Source of the DNA: an uncultured Blautia sp.
GTDB taxonomy: Bacteria; Bacillota; Clostridia; Lachnospirales; Lachnospiraceae
NCBI GenBank assembly: GCA_900551075.1
Contig: URVB01000002.1
Span: 145,200 to 209,199 of the forward strand
Direction of reading: 5' to 3'
Length of the DNA stretch: 64,000 nt
The notes under the pieces were generated by a model. It did no database searches. It was not told where the DNA came from and worked only from the letters and a program-made list of their open reading frames with translations. Shown here in pieces: positions 59,364-64,000 of the stretch. Every line of letters starts with the position of its first letter. Within the stretch, counting starts at the first letter, position 1. The translations under genes were made by a program, and so were the position numbers.

Positions 59364-60629
59364 ATGATTATTAAAAACGGAACAATTATCAATCCCCATA
59401 CCAGAGAAATCAAAAAAGCGGATATCCGCATTTCCGATGGCATCATCCGGGAAATCGGCTCCATCGAAACAAATCCCGTGGAGGAAATTCTGGATATTGA
59501 AGGTCTTACCATCGCCCCCGGTCTGATTGACACACACGTACACTTCCGTGATCCGGGATTCACCTACAAGGAAGACCTGCATACGGGTTCCCTTGCCGCA
59601 GCAAAAGGCGGTTTCACTTCCGTCATCTGCATGGCAAACACTTCTCCGGTGGTCGACAACGTCCCGGTACTGAACGATATTCTGGAGCGGGCGAAAAATG
59701 AGAATATCCGCATTTACCAGACTGCAGCCGTATCCCAAAAGCTAAAGGGACAGACCCTTACCCCAATGGAAGAGCTGAAATCCGCCGGTGCCTGCGGCTT
59801 TACGGACGACGGTATCCCGCTGAGAGATGCAAAAATCTGCTTCGAGGCTATGAAACAGGCTGCAGCCCTTGACCTTCCTGTCAGTCTGCATGAGGAGGAC
59901 CCTGCTTTTATCACAAACAATGGAATCAACCACGGACCTGCATCAGAGGCGTTGGGCATAGAAGGTTCTCCGTCTGTTGCGGAGGAGGTTTTGGTAGCCA
60001 GAGATTGTATGCTGGCTCTTCACAGCGGCGCGCACACTGTCATCCAGCACATCAGCTCCGGAAATTCTGTTGCACTCGTCCGTATGGCTAAGGCTCTAGG
60101 TGCCAATATCCACGCAGAAGCCACACCGCACCACTTTACCCTTACAGAAGATGCCGTGTCTGTTCACGGAAGTCTCGCCAAAATGAACCCTCCGCTGCGT
60201 ACAGAAAAAGACCGTCAGGCAATCATCCAGGGACTTGCCGATGGAACCATAGATTTAATTGCTACGGATCACGCGCCTCACAGCGCAGAAGAAAAATCAA
60301 GACCGGTTCCCTCCTGTCCAAGCGGAATCATTGGGCTTGAAACAGCTCTTGGACTTGGAATCATCTCCCTGGTAGAGCCAGGACATTTGACCCTGATGCA
60401 ATTACTGGAAAAAATGACCGTCAATCCTGCCGCACTCTATCATCTGCCGGGAGGTATCATAGAAGAAAACGCTCCTGCGGATTTTGTCATTTTCGATCCT
60501 GATGAGGAATGGGTTGTGGAAGACTTTGCTTCCAAGTCCTCCAATTCCCCGTTTAAAGGAAAAACACTGCCTGGTAAGATCGCATACACCATCTGCAACG
60601 GACAGATTGTGTACTCCGCCCGTTCTTAA
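59364..60629 (+). CDS. pyrC: Dihydroorotase
   Basis: This 421-residue class I dihydroorotase has IAPGLIDTHVHFRDPGFTYK (H-x-H metal pair), GGFTSVICMANTSPVVDN, the second-metal His in HTVIQHISSGNS, AEATPHHFTLTEDAV and the catalytic-Asp block LIATDHAPHSAEEK. It closes carbamoyl-aspartate to dihydroorotate in pyrimidine synthesis. GGAG precedes the ATG. No other pyr gene is present here, so it stands alone; it is isolated from the rest of the pathway. Confidence 0.95.
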   Translation: MIIKNGTIINPHTREIKKADIRISDGIIREIGSIETNPVEEILDIEGLTIAPGLIDTHVHFRDPGFTYKEDLHTGSLAAAKGGFTSVICMANTSPVVDNVPVLNDILERAKNENIRIYQTAAVSQKLKGQTLTPMEELKSAGACGFTDDGIPLRDAKICFEAMKQAAALDLPVSLHEEDPAFITNNGINHGPASEALGIEGSPSVAEEVLVARDCMLALHSGAHTVIQHISSGNSVALVRMAKALGANIHAEATPHHFTLTEDAVSVHGSLAKMNPPLRTEKDRQAIIQGLADGTIDLIATDHAPHSAEEKSRPVPSCPSGIIGLETALGLGIISLVEPGHLTLMQLLEKMTVNPAALYHLPGGIIEENAPADFVIFDPDEEWVVEDFASKSSNSPFKGKTLPGKIAYTICNGQIVYSARS

Positions 60630-60843
60630 ATTTCTCCAGTGAGGAACCAAATAAGCTCCCCACAATGCCGGACGGATGGGAAAAAAGCGATCATGTAAAA
60701 TCGGCATTTATTTTAGTTTTTTTCGGTTTGCACTTGTATTTTGCTTAAATTCAGCCAGCTTCACCTCCCTCGTATCTGTTATGATTCATCTGATATTTTT
60801 ATTGTACCAAGCCGCCGGCGCGGCGTCTACCCTCAATTACAAT

Positions 60844-60891
60844 GTGCGTGAGAAAGGTGCCCGGAATCAACCAGGCACCTTTCTCACGCAC
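60844..60891. repeat. 18-bp perfect hairpin between convergent genes
   Basis: Arms 60844-60861 and 60874-60891 are perfectly complementary around a 12-base loop, without a T tract on either strand. The rest of 60630-60933 shows no supportable gene. Confidence 0.6.
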
Positions 60892-60933
60892 GACCATCCC
60901 ATATTTTCTCCTGTATCTCCCGGATACCAAAAC

Positions 60934-61989
60934 TCAGTCTTCGATTGCTCTTCTGAGTGCTTCCTGGTGACGGCGGCATTGTTCAATACTGTCAACGCCA
61001 ACATCTCTTAAGTGCTCTCCGCCTTCGTATTCGGAGCTTAAGAAGCCTTTATATCCGGCCTTCTTAAATGCTTCTACCACTTCCGGAATGGCTACTGCTG
61101 TCTCCACATAGTCCTCATGCACGTTATAGAATTTTGCATGAGTATGGAAGATGTAATCGATATTATCAATGATATCCTGCGGCTCAGACCAGGAATAGGT
61201 GAAGGAAGCGCCGGCATACATCATATCTGCAGGGCCGCCGCCTGCTTTTTCTACTGCCTCCATCATTTCCTTCATACCGTTTGCCATACGGTATTCCATG
61301 TTTGCTTTGCCCAGATCAAGATCATATTTAATTTTTACAAAGCCCCTGGCAACTCTCTGTGCGTAAGCATCATCCACGATCCTTAAGCACTCCTCCTTTG
61401 CACCCATTCTGAGCGCTTTGTCACGGAGCACATCCGGAATGTTCTTACAGAAAATACCCATATCCGGAACAAATCCGAAATACCTGGTGCCGGTTCTGCT
61501 GATCATTTCCATATATCCGTCTGCCCATCCGGAGTTCAGAGAGAACGGCGCGTGCACCTCCAGACCGATCTTTACATTCATTTTTTCCGCATATTCCAGG
61601 CTGCCTTCAATCACATCCATTGGAGTAGAAACCAGTGTACGCAGAACAGGGAAACCAAGCATAGAAGCAAGGCGGATATCCCGGTTCATCATGTTGATCT
61701 GTTCACCGGGAGACAGGGTACGGTTGGAATAAATACGGTTTTCAAGAAACGCATCATAGCAGGAAGGAGTTAAGCCGTATTTTTTCAGCATTGCAAACCA
61801 GTTTTCTCTGAAGCTTTCCTCTTCGATCGGCTTCGGAAATTTTTTGATCATCTGCTCAGCCAGAAGCTCCACGCCCACAGCACCTGTCTTTGCGGTCTCA
61901 CGGAGACATCCTTCCAAATCTAATTTTCCGTCGTAATATTCATCCTGATAGCTGTACAGGGAAATACTTCTTTTCATATCATCGTTCAT
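60934..61989 (-). CDS. Sugar phosphate isomerase/epimerase-fold protein, probable C-glycoside deglycosidase alpha subunit
   Basis: This 351-residue xylose-isomerase-like TIM barrel starts MNDDMKRSISLYSYQDEYYD. Putative metal ligands are Glu144 (IGLEVHAPF), Asp176 (GFVPDMGIF), His284 (FHTHAKFY) and Glu320 (LSSEYEGGEH), the E-D-H-E set of the fold. The sequence style resembles the large subunit of gut C-glycoside deglycosidases (DfgA/DgpC/CarB type), which cleave the C-C bond of 3-oxo-C-glycosides. The beta-subunit-like gene and a 3-oxidoreductase-like gene immediately upstream support this. GGAGGAGA precedes the ATG. A simpler keto-sugar isomerase is the alternative. Confidence 0.78.
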   Translation of the reverse strand: MNDDMKRSISLYSYQDEYYDGKLDLEGCLRETAKTGAVGVELLAEQMIKKFPKPIEEESFRENWFAMLKKYGLTPSCYDAFLENRIYSNRTLSPGEQINMMNRDIRLASMLGFPVLRTLVSTPMDVIEGSLEYAEKMNVKIGLEVHAPFSLNSGWADGYMEMISRTGTRYFGFVPDMGIFCKNIPDVLRDKALRMGAKEECLRIVDDAYAQRVARGFVKIKYDLDLGKANMEYRMANGMKEMMEAVEKAGGGPADMMYAGASFTYSWSEPQDIIDNIDYIFHTHAKFYNVHEDYVETAVAIPEVVEAFKKAGYKGFLSSEYEGGEHLRDVGVDSIEQCRRHQEALRRAIED

Positions 61990-62002
61990 TGCAATCTCCT
62001 CC

Positions 62003-62398
62003 TTATTCCATTACAAAATCAGCTTCTGCTGTTGATACATTAGGGAACGGCATATAGGATGGTACAATTGTTGTAACGGATGTAAGGTGATGGCTTCCTT
62101 TTTCCAGTCCGCCCTCTTTCATCACGTTCACGGTCGCGTATTCACCGAACTCCCAGCGATAATCAGAATCAACCACAGTCAGCATCTGATCCAGGGTAAA
62201 GGTTTCCCCGTTTACTGTCATGCTGATATCTTTACGGTCATAATCTACTCCGTCTACGTTGACTTTGATATCATGTACGATAGACAAAGTAACACCGCGG
62301 TAATACTGTGCCTTATACTGGAACCGGAACCCTATGATTTTTCCGTCTTTTTCAATATTTTTAAATCCGTCAGGATTATAAATCTGTCTAGCAGCCAT
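62003..62398 (-). CDS. Probable C-glycoside deglycosidase beta subunit (DUF6379-like)
   Basis: This 131-residue protein, mostly beta-strand, begins MAARQIYNPDGFKNIEKDGK and contains GFRFQYKAQYYRGVTLSIVH, then VNVDGVDYDRKDISMTVNG and WEFGEYATVNVMKEGGL. This matches the small-subunit family (DUF6379 as I recall it) of C-glycoside deglycosidases, which caps the active site of the TIM-barrel partner. AAAGGA lies upstream of the ATG at 62396-62398. It is 14 bases before the alpha-subunit gene, as expected for an obligate heteromer. Confidence 0.75.
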   Translation of the reverse strand: MAARQIYNPDGFKNIEKDGKIIGFRFQYKAQYYRGVTLSIVHDIKVNVDGVDYDRKDISMTVNGETFTLDQMLTVVDSDYRWEFGEYATVNVMKEGGLEKGSHHLTSVTTIVPSYMPFPNVSTAEADFVME

Positions 62399-62432
62399 TT
62401 TCATCTTCCTTTCTGTTTGCCCCGAGGGGGTC

Positions 62433-62469
62433 AAAGAGCCTGCCTGACCATACATCAGGCAGGCTCTTT
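62433..62469. repeat. 15-bp perfect hairpin between oxidoreductase and beta-subunit genes
   Basis: Arms 62433-62447 and 62455-62469 are perfectly complementary around a 7-base loop. Within the operon it could adjust the expression ratio of the genes on either side. Confidence 0.6.
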
Positions 62470-62531
62470 CGTCTATATGAGCAATATGTAGCAGGCAATC
62501 CTATTGATATGAGACTCTTCTCCTTCTGATT

Positions 62532-63635
62532 TTAGAAGAATACTTCTTTTCCGGTTTCGGCAGATTTGTAGATACCTTCCAAAATCTGAGTAACCACAAA
62601 CGCCTGCCCGGGTTTTACAAGCGGCTCGGTATCATTGATAATCGCTTCCAGCCACTGCTTCTGTTCACGGACACCTTCTGCGGAAGCGCCGCCTTCGAAG
62701 AAGTCAACCACGCCTGCAGGAGAGATTGTTTTTTCCATTAACTGATTATGTTCTACGGTGTTGTAGATCAGCTCATCTGTCGGATAGCTTCCGCCGTGAT
62801 GTATCTCAGCACCTGCCTTTGTTCCGCAGAGTGTGGTGGATGCTTCCATAGATTTCAGAATATTCAGCGCCCAGGATGCCTCCAGATAAATACAGGCTCC
62901 GTTTTTCATCTTTACAAGGCCGAATGCGGAATCCTCCACCTCGAAGGTTTCCGGATCCCAAGGACCAAATACATTGCCGGCCGGGCCGTCAGCCTGACGT
63001 CCGAGTTTGTAGTTTACTACACCGGATACGGATAACGGTTCGTAGTTGTTCATCATCCAAAGAGTGATGTCCAGTGCATGTGTTCCGATATCGATCAGCG
63101 GACCGCCCCCCTGAAGTGCCTTGTTCGGGAATACGCCCCATGTGGGGACTGCTCTTCTTCTCAGCGCATGAGCTTTTGCAAAATAAATCTCGCCAAGCTC
63201 TCCGGCTTCGCAGGAAGCGTGTAAGGTCTGTGTGTCGTCTCTGAGACGGTTCTGGTAGCCGATGGTAAATTTCTTTCCTGACTTTTTCCATGCATCAATC
63301 ATCTTTTGTGCATCTTCTGTACAATGTGCCATCGGTTTCTCACACATAACATGCTTTCCGGCCTCAAAAGCTGCTACTGTAATCGGGCAGTGAGCAACGT
63401 TTGGTGTACAAACGTGAACAACATCTACATCCGGGTCATTTACCAGCTCCATGTAATCCGTATAGACCTTTGCATCCTGTGTTCCGAAGTCAGCCTTTGC
63501 CTTTGCGGCACGTTCCCCGATAATGTCGCAAAATGCAACAATCTCATTTAATTCTGCATTTGCCTTCAAGGACGGCATATGTTTCTGATTTGCAATACCA
63601 CCGCATCCTACAATTCCTACTCTTACTTTTGCCAT
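62532..63635 (-). CDS. Gfo/Idh/MocA-family oxidoreductase, probable glycoside 3-oxidoreductase (DgpA-like)
   Basis: This 367-residue protein has the Rossmann motif VRVGIVGCGGIANQKHMPSL, then VVHVCTPNVAHCPITVAAFE and the EKP motif in HVMCEKPMAHC. The catalytic region is GGGPLIDIGTHALDITLWMM (Asp and His). It resembles DgpA, which oxidises the C3 hydroxyl of a glycosyl group with NAD so that the C-glycosidic bond can be broken. AGGAGG precedes the ATG at 63633-63635. It heads the visible part of the operon with the alpha and beta deglycosidase-like genes. Confidence 0.85.
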   Translation of the reverse strand: MAKVRVGIVGCGGIANQKHMPSLKANAELNEIVAFCDIIGERAAKAKADFGTQDAKVYTDYMELVNDPDVDVVHVCTPNVAHCPITVAAFEAGKHVMCEKPMAHCTEDAQKMIDAWKKSGKKFTIGYQNRLRDDTQTLHASCEAGELGEIYFAKAHALRRRAVPTWGVFPNKALQGGGPLIDIGTHALDITLWMMNNYEPLSVSGVVNYKLGRQADGPAGNVFGPWDPETFEVEDSAFGLVKMKNGACIYLEASWALNILKSMEASTTLCGTKAGAEIHHGGSYPTDELIYNTVEHNQLMEKTISPAGVVDFFEGGASAEGVREQKQWLEAIINDTEPLVKPGQAFVVTQILEGIYKSAETGKEVFF

Positions 63636-63808
63636 TGGTATTTCCTCCTGTTTCATTTGATGATATAAGTATAGTGCTTCTGCACATTACTCACATTCCT
63701 GTTTTTTCTCTTTTTCCCCGTTCTTTTTACTTTTGTTTTCATTTTTTTAACAAAAAGAAATCCGGGGTTAAAAATTTGAATATACTTTTTTGTCCTGTCT
63801 TCTTCTGA

Positions 63809-64000
63809 TCACCCGATAAAGTTTCTCAGATATCCTGCACTCTGGAGCACTGCGCGCTTCGCACTGTCCAGAGAATCCTCATAGGCCTTGTCCTCCACTT
63901 CGATTACCGTGCAGCCCTGATATCCGATATCGGTCAGTGCAGAGACATATTTGGACCAGTTTACATCGCCAAGTCCGGGAAGCTTCGGAGAGATATACCC
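63809..64000 (-). CDS. Sugar phosphate isomerase/epimerase-like protein, partial (5' end off window)
   Basis: The last 63 codons of a TIM-barrel sugar isomerase/epimerase are visible: YISPKLPGLGDVNWSKYVSA, then DIGYQGCTVIEVEDKAYEDS and LQSAGYLRNFIG before the stop. The GDVNW motif and the VIEVED Glu are typical C-terminal features of the xylose-isomerase-like family. It lies upstream of the oxidoreductase on the same strand and probably belongs to the same operon, perhaps to process the released 3-keto sugar. Confidence 0.7.
   Translation of the reverse strand, partial: GYISPKLPGLGDVNWSKYVSALTDIGYQGCTVIEVEDKAYEDSLDSAKRAVLQSAGYLRNFIG

Noticed and set aside
59120..59374. 84-codon plus-strand frame with a VFKQRLSA repeat
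   Set aside because: The apparent protein repeat is just the translated 24-bp tandem repeat, and the frame overlaps the pyrC promoter and start.
60676..61011. 111-codon plus-strand frame after pyrC
   Set aside because: It reads through an 18-bp hairpin and overlaps the 3' end of the deglycosidase-like gene on the other strand; composition is not protein-like.

Overview
The window reads as chromosomal DNA of an anaerobic gut Firmicute, most likely a member of the Lachnospiraceae (Clostridium cluster XIVa). The evidence is gene content: Dlt-like surface acylation genes, meso-diaminopimelate dehydrogenase, TRAP and Rbs/Opp ABC uptake operons, a CcdA/TlpA thiol pair, B12, TPP and Mn riboswitches, and a C-glycoside-deglycosidase-type locus. 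AGGAGG-type ribosome sites and TTGACA-17-TATAAT promoters are common. No rRNA or tRNA gene was seen.

Layout. 1-8460 (minus) is a sugar/polyol operon: polyol dehydrogenase, RbsA/C/B-type ABC importer, second dehydrogenase, RbsD pyranase, ROK regulator, VOC protein and a PfkB kinase cut by the left edge. Its promoter carries a perfect palindrome. 8712-10934 (plus) holds a PHP phosphoesterase and a MATE exporter. 10934-11823 (minus) is a B12 riboswitch, a second structured RNA segment and a Cys-rich small-domain protein. A Gx-transporter gene follows, then an AT-rich island (12445-15922) with a transposase scar, a frameshifted EamA exporter, an ATP-grasp ligase, an M29/NicX-like domain and an unknown small protein. 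16208-19406 is a metal-efflux ATPase with its ArsR/SmtB sensor.

19494-29079 (minus) has a 5'-truncated binding-protein pseudogene, a nitronate monooxygenase, an Opp/Nik-type ABC operon, a decayed DJ-1 gene and an unusual zinc-carboxypeptidase-like/methyltransferase fusion. 29307-38589 (minus) is a catabolic cluster: DUF1537 kinase, Asp/Glu-racemase-family protein, GH127 arabinofuranosidase, TRAP transporter, YcxB-like protein, FadR-type regulator and BKACE enzyme. 38939-50297 holds cell-wall hydrolases, diaminopimelate dehydrogenase, a DnaJ/DUF5685/zinc-ribbon group, a flavin reductase, an RlmI-type methyltransferase, an ECF S-component, an acetyltransferase and a DUF1002 protein.

50402-54362 is a Dlt-like operon in which the adenylating ligase is absent and a fold-III PLP decarboxylase sits beside the carrier protein. 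Then come a NifX-like protein, TPP-riboswitch-controlled thiC, ccdA-tlpA, Mn-riboswitch-controlled mntP, and pyrC. The right end (60934-64000) looks like a C-glycoside cleavage locus (3-oxidoreductase plus alpha and beta deglycosidase subunits) running off the edge.

The strongest candidates for undescribed biology are the DltA-less carrier-protein operon (50402-54362), the ATP-grasp island (12.4-15.9 kb), the hydrolase-methyltransferase fusion beside an Opp/Nik transporter, and the structured RNA between two terminators near 11.4 kb. All functions are inferred from sequence alone; no database search was run.
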